Positions 1-8,372 of a DNA stretch of 64,000 nt are shown one piece after another (positions within the stretch are counted from its first letter, which is position 1; the number at the start of each line of letters is the position of its first letter). The DNA comes from an uncultured Bacteroidales bacterium (GTDB taxonomy: Bacteria > Bacteroidota > Bacteroidia > Bacteroidales > UBA932), in NCBI GenBank assembly GCA_944326335.1, contig CALVDM010000002.1, positions 50,526 to 114,525 on the forward strand, written 5' to 3'. The translations under genes and the position numbers were made by a program. The notes beneath the pieces are model-generated. The model did no database searches. It was not told the DNA's origin and saw nothing but the letters and a program-made list of their open reading frames with translations.

Positions 1-585
1 AACCCTGAGTTTTTTTATCAGGCTCACCACCGGAAGCTGCCACTCCCTGTCCCTTATGCACCTGTCCTTCAGGCTGAGGTCGGACACGGCTCCAGAAGGG
101 AAAATCCCGAGAGGATGCCCTGCAAGCACATGCCTCATAGCTTCCTTTATCCCGGCGATGCTGTCCCCGGTAGGGGCTGTATGCTCCTTTCCGGCAGGCG
201 TGACCCTGATGAAATTCTCGCCGAGAGCCTCTATCCTCGACAGCATCTTGTTGACAATTATCTTGTAGTCTTTCCTCAGGTGGCCGAAAAGGTCGGCAAG
301 GATTATCCCGTCGATACTTCCGTAAGGGTGGTTGCTGACCGTTATGAAAGCCCCTTCAGGAAGAGAGTCGAGCACTTCCCTGTTATAGACCTTGTATCTT
401 ACACCGATGTCTTCCAGTATCGCTTTTGCGAACTCGGGGCCGCTGTACATGGAATTCCTGTCGTACAGGTCGTTTATCTTGTCTACTGACAGCATCCTCA
501 TAAGCGAGGACGCCACTGCATTGCCTGCCCTGCCCCTGAAAACAGGTGAGGCTTTCTCCAACTCTTCCAATGTCAAAAGTGGCAT
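1..585 (-). CDS. Lysophospholipid acyltransferase family protein (putative hemolysin type), C-terminus cut by window edge
   Basis: 195 residues are visible, starting at an ATG (MPLLTLEELEKASPVF). The acyltransferase motif NHPYGSIDG lies near residue 84 (the HPxGxxD form of the PlsC-like HX4D motif), and FPSGAVS near residue 167 corresponds to the FPSGEVS block of the family. The group includes enzymes that O-acylate lysolipids and, in Bacteroides, the glycine-lipid enzyme GlsA; which substrate applies here is an inference I cannot settle. It is probably cytoplasmic and membrane-associated. The C-terminus lies outside the window. The 134 bases upstream are T-rich and separate it from the divergent lipoprotein gene. 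Confidence 0.85.
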   Translation of the reverse strand, partial: MPLLTLEELEKASPVFRGRAGNAVASSLMRMLSVDKINDLYDRNSMYSGPEFAKAILEDIGVRYKVYNREVLDSLPEGAFITVSNHPYGSIDGIILADLFGHLRKDYKIIVNKMLSRIEALGENFIRVTPAGKEHTAPTGDSIAGIKEAMRHVLAGHPLGIFPSGAVSDLSLKDRCIRDREWQLPVVSLIKKLRV

Positions 586-685
586 AATCGCTTTTTTCCG
601 TAAAGATATTTCTCTTTTTTGATGTTTTTTCTTTTTCTGTCCAATTATTTTTCTCTTTCCGAAGGTCCGTAAAATCCTTCCGCCC

Positions 686-693
686 TACATTTG
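686..693 (+). promoter_or_regulatory. Possible -7 element for the DUF4906-like lipoprotein gene
   Basis: TACATTTG matches the Bacteroidota -7 consensus TAnnTTTG and sits 26 bases before the start codon. No TTTG is present at the expected -33 distance, so this is only a weak call. Confidence 0.3.
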
Positions 694-719
694 CCGGTGA
701 AAAAATTTGACAGGAAATT

Positions 720-2564
720 ATGGGAATGAGATTTTCAAGACCTGGCCGCCCCGGCATCAGCGCAGGGATACTGGCATGTATTTTCATCGCTGCCGTGTCA
801 ATCAGCGGCTCCGGCTGCAGTAAAATGGCGGAAGAGGTGCTTCAGACCCTCCCCGGGAAGGAAGATAATGCAGAGGAAGGTGAGGGAGACGGAGGCGGGA
901 CAGCGGTGAAAGAAGCCGTGACAGTGAGATTCCGCCTTCCGGCAAAGGACGCCGCATCGTGGTTCGAGGAAAACATCCGGACGCTTCAGCTGCTTGTCTA
1001 CTGTAACGGCGTGCTCGTGGAGGAAGTGTGTCCGGAAGGGCATGAGACCGAAATACAGCTCTTTCCGGGCGAGGAATACTCTTTCTATGCCATAGCCAAC
1101 ACCGCGGCCGAGGCGAAACTCCATGAAGAGGAGTTCCGCAAGACAAGAATAGTCTCAAGCCGGCCGGATGCGGCAGGAAGTTTCCCGATGGCGGGATGCG
1201 GCTCGTTCACGGCAGGGAAAGGTGGGAGCACGGTGGATCTGGTGCTCGAGAGGCTGCATGCAATGATTGCGTTCAGCATGGACAAGTCCGGGGCTCCCGG
1301 CCTCGAGGTGTCATCCGTCAGAATCATGCAGCAGGCATCAAGCATATCGCTTTTTGAGGAGAACTGCGCGACTGAAGTCTCAGACGGGCCGGCTGCGACG
1401 GCGGAGCAGCTGGCTGCAGTCAATTCCGGAGACGAGGCCGTGTTCTACGTCCCGGAGAATTGCCAGGGTGTCCTGCTCCCGGACAACACCGATTCCTGGG
1501 CGAAAGTGCCGGACAACATCCCGGGGAAAGCCGGCCTGTGTACCTACATAGAGGTCGAGGGGACATTCAACGGGGAAGATGTGCTCAACGGGGATGTCGT
1601 GTACAGGTTCTACCTCGGAGAAGACGTGACCTCGGACTTCAATATTTTCAGGAACAGCGAAAACCATGTCTCGCTTGTCCCGACAAGGGACGCCATGACC
1701 AGGCCGTCGTGGAAAATCGATGCGGGGAAAGTGTACGCGGACGTCCCTTTCCTGGCCGTGGACTCTAACGGAAAGATATATTACAGGAGAGGCGACGACG
1801 TCAATATCCTGCAACCGTTCCCGAGCATCCTTTACAAGGTTCTCAACACGGGCAGGAAATACATCGCGGCAGGCCATCTCCGCAGCGGGGCGTCGGCCTT
1901 TGTCGCATCAAGCACGAACGGCCTGATATGGAATCAGTGCATCATAGAAGGACATGAATACATATTCGACATCGCATACGGCAACGGCACGTATGTGGCC
2001 GTGTGCAGCGGAAGCGGTCTGGCAGTGTCCTCCGATGAGAATAACTGGAGCATGACGGAGGAGGAAAAGGTTTTCAGAAAAATAGATTTCGGCAACGGAC
2101 GGTTTGTGGCGATATGCACAAACGGAGAAATAGGCACTTCGGCAGACGGGCTCACATGGGAATACCGGCAGACAGGCACGGACCTGAATGAGGTCGTGGC
2201 AGGGGACGGGGAGTTCCTTGTGCATGGAGACAGCGGAATCCTGAAATCGGAAGACGGGCTGGACTGGACCTTGCATGAGGAGACGCCTTCAATAAGCGGA
2301 AGAACCCTTGAAATCAGATACGGCAACGGGATATATCTGGCGGCAGACGGCAAGTGGCTTTACACAAGCACTGACGGCATCACATGGGAACAGAACGAGG
2401 ACACCTTCACAAAGGGGAAGATAGATTTCAGGGACGGGGTATTCATCATGTCTTACTTCAGCAGAAGCCCGACCATATTTTCAACCAGCATCGACGGGAA
2501 GACCTGGACAGAGATTGACAGGGAGCTCTCTTTCGATGCCGGAGGGTCAATATGCATCATGTGA
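720..2564 (+). CDS. Lipoprotein: DUF4906/Mfa2-like N-terminal part plus Asp-box-like repeat domain
   Basis: 614 residues. A type II signal peptide ends at Cys33 (GSGC), so the product should be a surface or periplasmic lipoprotein; Met3 is an alternative start. Residues ~60-340 resemble the DUF4906/fimbrillin-associated group: an Ig-like beta region, then YRFYLGEDVTSDFNIFRN, typical of the DUF4906 end. Residues ~345-614 hold six related blocks at about 396, 436, 474, 510, 549 and 590 (TNGLIW, DENNW, ADGLTW, EDGLDW, TDGITW, IDGKTW), 36-41 residues apart, like Asp-box (BNR) blades of a beta-propeller. I infer a surface adhesin or glycan-binding protein; no sialidase catalytic residues are evident. 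It stands alone between an acyltransferase and a YciO gene. Confidence 0.75.
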   Translation: MGMRFSRPGRPGISAGILACIFIAAVSISGSGCSKMAEEVLQTLPGKEDNAEEGEGDGGGTAVKEAVTVRFRLPAKDAASWFEENIRTLQLLVYCNGVLVEEVCPEGHETEIQLFPGEEYSFYAIANTAAEAKLHEEEFRKTRIVSSRPDAAGSFPMAGCGSFTAGKGGSTVDLVLERLHAMIAFSMDKSGAPGLEVSSVRIMQQASSISLFEENCATEVSDGPAATAEQLAAVNSGDEAVFYVPENCQGVLLPDNTDSWAKVPDNIPGKAGLCTYIEVEGTFNGEDVLNGDVVYRFYLGEDVTSDFNIFRNSENHVSLVPTRDAMTRPSWKIDAGKVYADVPFLAVDSNGKIYYRRGDDVNILQPFPSILYKVLNTGRKYIAAGHLRSGASAFVASSTNGLIWNQCIIEGHEYIFDIAYGNGTYVAVCSGSGLAVSSDENNWSMTEEEKVFRKIDFGNGRFVAICTNGEIGTSADGLTWEYRQTGTDLNEVVAGDGEFLVHGDSGILKSEDGLDWTLHEETPSISGRTLEIRYGNGIYLAADGKWLYTSTDGITWEQNEDTFTKGKIDFRDGVFIMSYFSRSPTIFSTSIDGKTWTEIDRELSFDAGGSICIM

Positions 2565-2587
2565 CGGCAGACCGGACCTCAACAGGT

Positions 2588-2619
2588 ATTGCAAGTCTGA
2601 AGGAAAAAGCATATAATTG
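2588..2619 (+). promoter_or_regulatory. Weak promoter for the YciO/Sua5 gene
   Basis: ATTG, then 20 bases, then TATAATTG: one mismatch in each box of the TTTG / TAnnTTTG pattern. Transcription would begin about 2624, which argues for the ATG at 2647 rather than the upstream TTG at 2617. Confidence 0.35.
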
Positions 2620-2646
2620 CGTGATGTCAAAAAACAACGGCAAGAT

Positions 2647-3258
2647 ATGCTTATCAGACTTTACGACAAGGACAACAGCGCTGTCACAATGGAAAAGATA
2701 TCCGAAGCCCTGGATGAAGGACAGCTTGTAATCTACCCCACCGACACCATGTACGCCATAGGCTGCCACGCCCTGAAGGAGAGGGCTGTCGAGAAAATTT
2801 GCAGGCTGAAGGATATCGACCCCAAAAAGAACAATCTCTCCATAATCTGCTACGACCTGAGCGCAGTGAGCAGGTATGCGAAGATGGACAACGCCACATT
2901 CAAGCTGATGAAACGGAATCTGCCTGGCCCGTTCACCTTCATACTCGAAGGGACTTCCCGCCTTCCCAAGATATTCAGGAACAGGAAGGAAGTCGGCATA
3001 AGGATGCCGGACAACCCGATAATCCGGGAAATAGCGAGATATCTCGACGCCCCCATCATGACCACGACCATACCGTACAGCGAAGATGAGGACCCGGGAT
3101 ACGCAACCGACCCCGGACTTATCGAGGAAAAATGGGGCAGGACTGTGGACATGGTCATCGACGGAGGTCCGGGGAACCTCGGCATGTCCACAGTTGTCGA
3201 CTGCACCGGTGACGGATTCACTGTCGTCCGTCAGGGAATAGGAATCCTGGAATACTGA
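2647..3258 (+). CDS. Sua5/YciO/YrdC family protein, YciO type
   Basis: 203 residues from the ATG giving MLIRLYDKDN; an upstream in-frame TTG overlaps the putative promoter and was not used. The single YrdC domain fills the protein: VIYPTDTMYAIGC near residue 30, the RLKDIDPKKN basic stretch near 57, PGPFTFILEG near 95, and a C-terminal VVRQGIG. There is no extra Sua5 C-terminal domain. The family binds ATP and L-threonine; true TsaC/Sua5 makes threonylcarbamoyl-AMP for tRNA t6A. The residue pattern here (RLKD, TTTIPYSEDE) is closer to YciO, whose in vivo role is less certain. It converges on carB. Confidence 0.85.
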   Translation: MLIRLYDKDNSAVTMEKISEALDEGQLVIYPTDTMYAIGCHALKERAVEKICRLKDIDPKKNNLSIICYDLSAVSRYAKMDNATFKLMKRNLPGPFTFILEGTSRLPKIFRNRKEVGIRMPDNPIIREIARYLDAPIMTTTIPYSEDEDPGYATDPGLIEEKWGRTVDMVIDGGPGNLGMSTVVDCTGDGFTVVRQGIGILEY

Positions 3259-3277
3259 AAAGCCCGTACAGGGTTTC

Positions 3278-6200
3278 CTAATACTGGTCCCAGGACTTTA
3301 TCTGGATGTCGTCGATACTCATGCTGCAGAACGCCCTTATGAAAGCTGTCGCCAGACGCGCATTCGTTATGAGCGGGATGTTGAAGTCTATGGCGGCGCG
3401 GCGTATCTTGTAACCGTTGGCGAGTTCCTCGCTCGAGAAGTTCTTAGGGATGTTCACCACAAGGTCTATCTCCTTGTCCTGAAGCATCTTCAATGCAGAC
3501 TCGAACTGGGACGACAGAAGCGGGTCCTCGCACTCGCTCGGCCACAGCACCCTCTTGGACGACACTTCATTCTCCACAAGGTATCTGTATGTCCCTGCTG
3601 TCGCATAGATTGTATATCCGTGTGAAGCAAGGAGCCTGCAGGCATTCAGAAGATCTGCCTTCTGAAGCGCGTCTCCCGATGAAACAAGTATGTTTTTCTC
3701 AGGAATCCTGTATCCGACGGAAAGTATCGACTTCAGGAGAGCCTCGTTGAAGTCATCGCCGAGACATCCCACTTCGCCGGTTGAAGCCATGTCGACACCG
3801 AGCACCGGGTCGGCCTGATGCAGTCTCGAGAATGAGAACTGGGAAGCCTTTATGCCCACGTAGTCCAAATCGAACGCGCTCTTGTGCGGAGCCGCCGGCT
3901 TCAGGCCGAGCATCACCTTCGTGGCAAGCTCTATGAAGTTTATCTTCAGAATCTTTGATACGAACGGGAAACTTCTCGAAGCCCTCAGGTTGCACTCTAT
4001 GACCTTTATCTCGTTCTCCTTTGCCAGGAACTGGATATTGAACGGGCCGGAAATCTCGAGTGCCGCCGCAATCTTCTTCGCGATTTTCTTGATGCGACGC
4101 ACGGTCTCGATATAGAGCTTCTGCGGAGGGAACTGTATCGTAGCATCTCCGGAATGCACACCTGCAAACTCGACATGCTCGGAAATGGCATAAACTATCA
4201 CTTCACCGTTGTCTGCCACAGCATCGAACTCAATCTCCTTGCACCTCTGCATGAATTCGCTTATGACCACAGGATGCTTCTTGGAAACCTCCGCGGCAAG
4301 AGACAGGAAGCGTCTGAGCTCGTCCTCATTGTAGCAGACATTCATTGCTGCGCCGGAGAGCACGTATGACGGCCTCACAAGCACAGGGTAGCCGACCTTT
4401 GCCACGAAACCATGCACGTCATCGAGGGTGGTGAGCTCCCTCCACTTAGGCTGGTCTATGCCGAGGGCGTCAACTATGGACGAGAACTTGTGCCTGTCCT
4501 CCGCCTTGTCTATGCTCGTGGCCCTGGTGCCGAGGATGTTCACACCGCTGCGGTCCAGCCTGAGGGCAAGGTTGTTCGGAATCTGTCCTCCCACCGACAC
4601 CACAAGCCCGTATGGCTGCTCCATCTCGTAGATGTCCATCACCCTCTCGAAAGTGAGTTCGTCGAAGTAAAGACGGTCGCTCATGTCGTAGTCCGTGGAG
4701 ACGGTCTCCGGGTTGTAGTTTATCATCACTCCCCTGTAGCCTTCGTTGCGGATGGTCTGGAGGGCATTCACGGAACACCAGTCGAACTCTACGGAAGAGC
4801 CGATTCTGTATGCACCTGAACCGAGCACGATGACTGACTTGCCGTCATGCTGGTATTTCACGTCGTTGTAGTTCCCGTTGTATGTCAGATACAGATAATT
4901 GGTCGCAGCAGGGAATTCGGCTGCAAGCGTGTCAATCTGCTTGACGCAAGGCACGATGCCGTGGGATTTCCTGAACTCGCGCACGAGACTCTGGGCATCT
5001 TCCCCGTCGATATTGTCCTTGTAGAGGGCCCTGCCTATCTGGAAATCCGAAAATCCCTGTTTCTTGGCCGTTCTGAGCAGCTCTACAGGCATCTCCTCGC
5101 AGTTGCCGTATGTCAGCATCTCGTTGAAGGTGTCCACTATGTGCTGCAGCTTGCTGAGGAACCACTTGTCTATCTTGGTCAGGTCATGGATGTGGTCTAT
5201 CGTGTAGCCGGCCCTCATAGCCTTGGATATCACGAATATACGGTTGTCGGTAGGCTCCTTCAGAGCTTCGTCGATGTCGTCCACCTTCAGCTCCTTGTTG
5301 CCGACGAATCCGTGGGCTCCCTGCCCTATCATTCTCAGACCTTTCTGGATGGCCTCCTCGAAGCTGCGCCCGATAGACATGACCTCTCCGACGCTCTTCA
5401 TGCTCGAGCCTATCTTCCTCGATACGCCGTGGAACTTGGAAAGGTCCCAGCGCGGTATCTTGCAGACTATGTAGTCGATTGCCGGCTCGAAAAATGCCGG
5501 GGTCACCTTCGTCACGGAGTTCTTCAGGTCGAACAGGCCGTAGCCGAGCCCCAGCTTGGCGGCGACGAAGGCAAGCGGATAACCTGTGGCCTTCGATGCC
5601 AGCGCAGAGGAGCGGCTGAGTCTTGCATTGACTTCAATGACCCTGTATTCCATGGAGTTCGGATCGTATGCGAACTGTACGTTGCACTCTCCCACTATAC
5701 CCACATGTCTCACAATCCTTATCGCGAGGTCGCGGAGATATTCCACGTCGTCATTGTCGAGAGTCTGGCACGGAGCCACGACGATGCTCTCCCCGGTATG
5801 GATTCCGAGAGGGTCGAAATTCTCCATGTTGCAGACGGTTATGCAGTTGTCATACCTGTCTCTCACAACCTCGTACTCTATTTCCTTCCAGCCTTTGAGG
5901 GATTTCTCCACAAGCACCTGCGGAGAGAACGAGAAAGCCTTCTCCGCCACTTCGAAAAGCTGGGATTCATCGTCGCAGAATCCTGACCCGAGACCGCCGA
6001 GTGCGTATGCGGCACGCAGAATCACCGGATAACCGAGTTCCCTTGCAGCGGCCCTTGCCTGCTCGATGTTTTCTGTGGCATGGGACTTTATGGTCTTGAC
6101 TCCTATCTGGTCAAGTTTCTCGATGAACAGCTCCCTGTCTTCCGTGTCGATTATGGCCTGCACCGGAGTGCCGAGCACCTTTACGTTATACTTCTCGAGT

Positions 6201-6517
6201 ATGCCGGACTTGTAGAGCTCGACGCCGCAGTTCAGGGCTGTCTGACCGCCGAACGCAAGGAGGATTCCCTGCGGTGCCTCCTTCTTTATGACCTTCTCCA
6301 CGAAATACGGAGTGACCGGCAGGAAATAGATTTTGTCGGCCACCTTGTCGGAAGTCTGCACAGTCGCGATGTTCGGATTTATGAGGATGGTCTCTATCCC
6401 CTCTTCCTTCATCGCCTTCAGGGCCTGTGAACCAGAATAGTCGAACTCGCCGGCCTCACCGATTTTCAGGGCACCGGAACCGAGCAGAAGCACTTTCTTT
6501 ATATCGTTGTCAATCAT
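3278..6517 (-). CDS. carB: Carbamoyl-phosphate synthase large subunit
   Basis: 1079 residues, full length. It makes carbamoyl phosphate from bicarbonate, ammonia (channelled from CarA) and two ATP, for pyrimidine and arginine synthesis. Two homologous ATP-grasp halves are visible: residues ~1-400 begin with KKVLLLGSGALKIGEAGEFD, and the second half repeats as VIVLGSGAYRIGSSVEFDW near residue 565. VIEVNARLSRSSALASKATG and IECNLRASRSFPFVSK are the matching metal/ATP motifs. An MGS-like allosteric domain (NILVSSGDALQKADLLNAC) forms the last ~140 residues. It follows carA by 37 bases and is read from the carA promoter. Confidence 0.97.
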   Translation of the reverse strand: MIDNDIKKVLLLGSGALKIGEAGEFDYSGSQALKAMKEEGIETILINPNIATVQTSDKVADKIYFLPVTPYFVEKVIKKEAPQGILLAFGGQTALNCGVELYKSGILEKYNVKVLGTPVQAIIDTEDRELFIEKLDQIGVKTIKSHATENIEQARAAARELGYPVILRAAYALGGLGSGFCDDESQLFEVAEKAFSFSPQVLVEKSLKGWKEIEYEVVRDRYDNCITVCNMENFDPLGIHTGESIVVAPCQTLDNDDVEYLRDLAIRIVRHVGIVGECNVQFAYDPNSMEYRVIEVNARLSRSSALASKATGYPLAFVAAKLGLGYGLFDLKNSVTKVTPAFFEPAIDYIVCKIPRWDLSKFHGVSRKIGSSMKSVGEVMSIGRSFEEAIQKGLRMIGQGAHGFVGNKELKVDDIDEALKEPTDNRIFVISKAMRAGYTIDHIHDLTKIDKWFLSKLQHIVDTFNEMLTYGNCEEMPVELLRTAKKQGFSDFQIGRALYKDNIDGEDAQSLVREFRKSHGIVPCVKQIDTLAAEFPAATNYLYLTYNGNYNDVKYQHDGKSVIVLGSGAYRIGSSVEFDWCSVNALQTIRNEGYRGVMINYNPETVSTDYDMSDRLYFDELTFERVMDIYEMEQPYGLVVSVGGQIPNNLALRLDRSGVNILGTRATSIDKAEDRHKFSSIVDALGIDQPKWRELTTLDDVHGFVAKVGYPVLVRPSYVLSGAAMNVCYNEDELRRFLSLAAEVSKKHPVVISEFMQRCKEIEFDAVADNGEVIVYAISEHVEFAGVHSGDATIQFPPQKLYIETVRRIKKIAKKIAAALEISGPFNIQFLAKENEIKVIECNLRASRSFPFVSKILKINFIELATKVMLGLKPAAPHKSAFDLDYVGIKASQFSFSRLHQADPVLGVDMASTGEVGCLGDDFNEALLKSILSVGYRIPEKNILVSSGDALQKADLLNACRLLASHGYTIYATAGTYRYLVENEVSSKRVLWPSECEDPLLSSQFESALKMLQDKEIDLVVNIPKNFSSEELANGYKIRRAAIDFNIPLITNARLATAFIRAFCSMSIDDIQIKSWDQY

Positions 6518-6554
6518 GTTGGTCGTGAGATTATACTGTTCGTGAAATTCGGGA

Positions 6555-7631
6555 TTATAGCTTGCTCAGGAATTCGTCGAAAAGGAACTCCGTGTCTGTC
6601 GGCCCGCTCGATGCCTCCGGATGGAACTGGGCGGAGAAGAAAGGCTTCGACTTGTGCCTTATGCCCTCGTTGGTACCGTCATTCATGTTTATGAAATACG
6701 GCTCCCAGTCCTTGTCGAGGGTCGATGTATCCACTGCATACCCGTGGTTCTGGGAGGTCACGAAACATTTGTTGGACCCCACCATCCTCACCGGCTGGTT
6801 ATGGCTCCTGTGTCCGTATTTGAGCTTGTAAGTGCTTGCTCCGGCAGCCCGGCTGAGCAGCTGGTTCCCCATGCAGATGCCGAATATCGGTTTTCCGGTC
6901 TTCATGGCCTCCCGTATGTGGGCAACAGTCACATCGCAGAATTCCGGATTGCCCGGACCGTTTGAGATGAACAGCCCGTCGTAATCCAGGGTATTGAAAT
7001 CATAATCCCACGGCACACGGATTATCTCCACGTCCCGGTTCATGAAACATCTCAGGATATTGTGCTTCACGCCGCAGTCCACAAGGACTATCTTCCGGCT
7101 CCCGTGCCCGTACCTTATCACCTCCTTGCAGCTTACTGCAGCAACCTGGTTCTCCTTGTTCGGGTCCGGCACAGGAAAATCCCTGGAGACATCCTGGGTC
7201 TCGATGATGCCGAGCATTGAACCGTTGTCCCTCAGCACTTTCGTCAACTCCCTCGTGTCGATGCCGTAAATACCAGGCACCTTGTGCTCCTCGAGCCAGC
7301 TGCCGAGACTTTTCGCTGCATTCCAGTGGCTGAAATCGGCGGAATAGTCCGACACAATCAGACCTCTCACATAGATGTCGTCCGATTCCATGAATCTTGA
7401 AATGCCGTTTTCGTCGAATGCCTCTTCCGGAACGCCGTAGTTTCCCACTATAGGATATGTAATACACAGAATCTGACCGGAATAGGACGGGTCTGTCAGG
7501 CTCTCGGTGTAGCCGACCATGGCTGTCGAGAAAACTACCTCCCCGTCACATGCTCCGTTGTAACCGAAAGAATAGCCCTGGAACACCATCCCGTTTTCCA
7601 ACTTGAGAGTGGCTCGAATTTTTTGCACCAT
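6555..7631 (-). CDS. carA: Carbamoyl-phosphate synthase small (glutaminase) subunit
   Basis: 358 residues. It hydrolyses glutamine and passes ammonia to CarB. The N-terminal CPSase small domain includes GYTESLTDPSYSGQI near residue 41 and FSTAMVGY. The class I glutamine amidotransferase domain carries ISNGPGNP, the nucleophile Cys in GICMGNQLL (about residue 250), and the His/Glu pair in AQFHPEAS (about residues 338-340). It lies immediately upstream of carB, with a good promoter in the gap after rpe, so carAB can be transcribed apart from the dnaA-pepD-rpe genes. Confidence 0.96.
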   Translation of the reverse strand: MVQKIRATLKLENGMVFQGYSFGYNGACDGEVVFSTAMVGYTESLTDPSYSGQILCITYPIVGNYGVPEEAFDENGISRFMESDDIYVRGLIVSDYSADFSHWNAAKSLGSWLEEHKVPGIYGIDTRELTKVLRDNGSMLGIIETQDVSRDFPVPDPNKENQVAAVSCKEVIRYGHGSRKIVLVDCGVKHNILRCFMNRDVEIIRVPWDYDFNTLDYDGLFISNGPGNPEFCDVTVAHIREAMKTGKPIFGICMGNQLLSRAAGASTYKLKYGHRSHNQPVRMVGSNKCFVTSQNHGYAVDTSTLDKDWEPYFINMNDGTNEGIRHKSKPFFSAQFHPEASSGPTDTEFLFDEFLSKL

Positions 7632-7661
7632 TACCTTAAGAATTTCTGAATTTCAATCTGG

Positions 7662-7693
7662 CGAAAATAATACAAATACTCCGAATTCTCAAA
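7662..7693 (-). promoter_or_regulatory. carAB promoter
   Basis: Read on the minus strand: TTTG, exactly 20 bases, then TATTTTCG (one mismatch to TAnnTTTG). It lies in the 91-base gap between rpe and carA, about 31 bases before the carA start codon. Confidence 0.6.
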
Positions 7694-7722
7694 ATTAAAA
7701 AGAATAAAGTGCCGGAAATATT

Positions 7723-8364
7723 CTATCCTCTCAGGAAATCTATCTCAGCAGCAGGATTCTCCGCCCTGAACACGGCACTCCCCGACACGAGTATCCCGGC
7801 CCCTGCGGACACGAGAGCCCGCGCATTATGCCTCGAGACACCCCCGTCCACCTCTATCGGGCAGCTGAGCCCCCTGCGGTCGATTTCCGCCTTCAGCGTA
7901 CTTATCCTGCCGTAAGACTCCTCTATGAATTTCTGTCCTCCGAACCCTGCGAACACCGACATCAGCAGCACGAAATCGCAGGAATCGAGATACGGATAGA
8001 GCTTCCCGACAGGTATGTCCGGATTTATTGCGAGCCCTGCCTTTACGCCCCTGCCCCTGATTATGGAAAGCACCTCGGACGGTTTCTCCGCAGCATCGAG
8101 ATGGAAACTGAGCATGGAGACGCCGGAGTCCGCGAAGCGTTCCACGTACCGTTCCGGATGGACTATCATCAGATGTGCATCCATCGGCTTTTCAGCCACG
8201 GCGGATATGGCATCGACTACCGGAAAGCCGTATGATATGTTAGGCACGAATACCCCGTCCATTATGTCGAGATGGAAAATGTCTGCATGCCTGTTGACCA
8301 GTCCGGCACCTTCTTCGAGATGCAGGAAATCGGCTGCGAGCATTGATACGGCTACCTTTGTCAT
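7723..8364 (-). CDS. rpe: Ribulose-phosphate 3-epimerase
   Basis: 213 residues, usual length for the family. It interconverts ribulose 5-phosphate and xylulose 5-phosphate in the pentose phosphate pathway. The TIM-barrel metal-site motifs are present: FHLDIMDGVFVPN (His and Asp near residues 31-33), DAHLMIVHPE, SVFAGFGGQKF and the phosphate-side IEVDGGVS. It starts 8 bases after the pepD stop, so it is read as the last gene of dnaA-pepD-rpe. Confidence 0.96.
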   Translation of the reverse strand: MTKVAVSMLAADFLHLEEGAGLVNRHADIFHLDIMDGVFVPNISYGFPVVDAISAVAEKPMDAHLMIVHPERYVERFADSGVSMLSFHLDAAEKPSEVLSIIRGRGVKAGLAINPDIPVGKLYPYLDSCDFVLLMSVFAGFGGQKFIEESYGRISTLKAEIDRRGLSCPIEVDGGVSRHNARALVSAGAGILVSGSAVFRAENPAAEIDFLRG

Positions 8365-8372
8365 GGCTTGTG

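Noticed and set aside
2617-2646. TTG start for the YciO/Sua5 gene
   Set aside because: It lies within the putative -7 region; the ATG at 2647 fits family N-termini.
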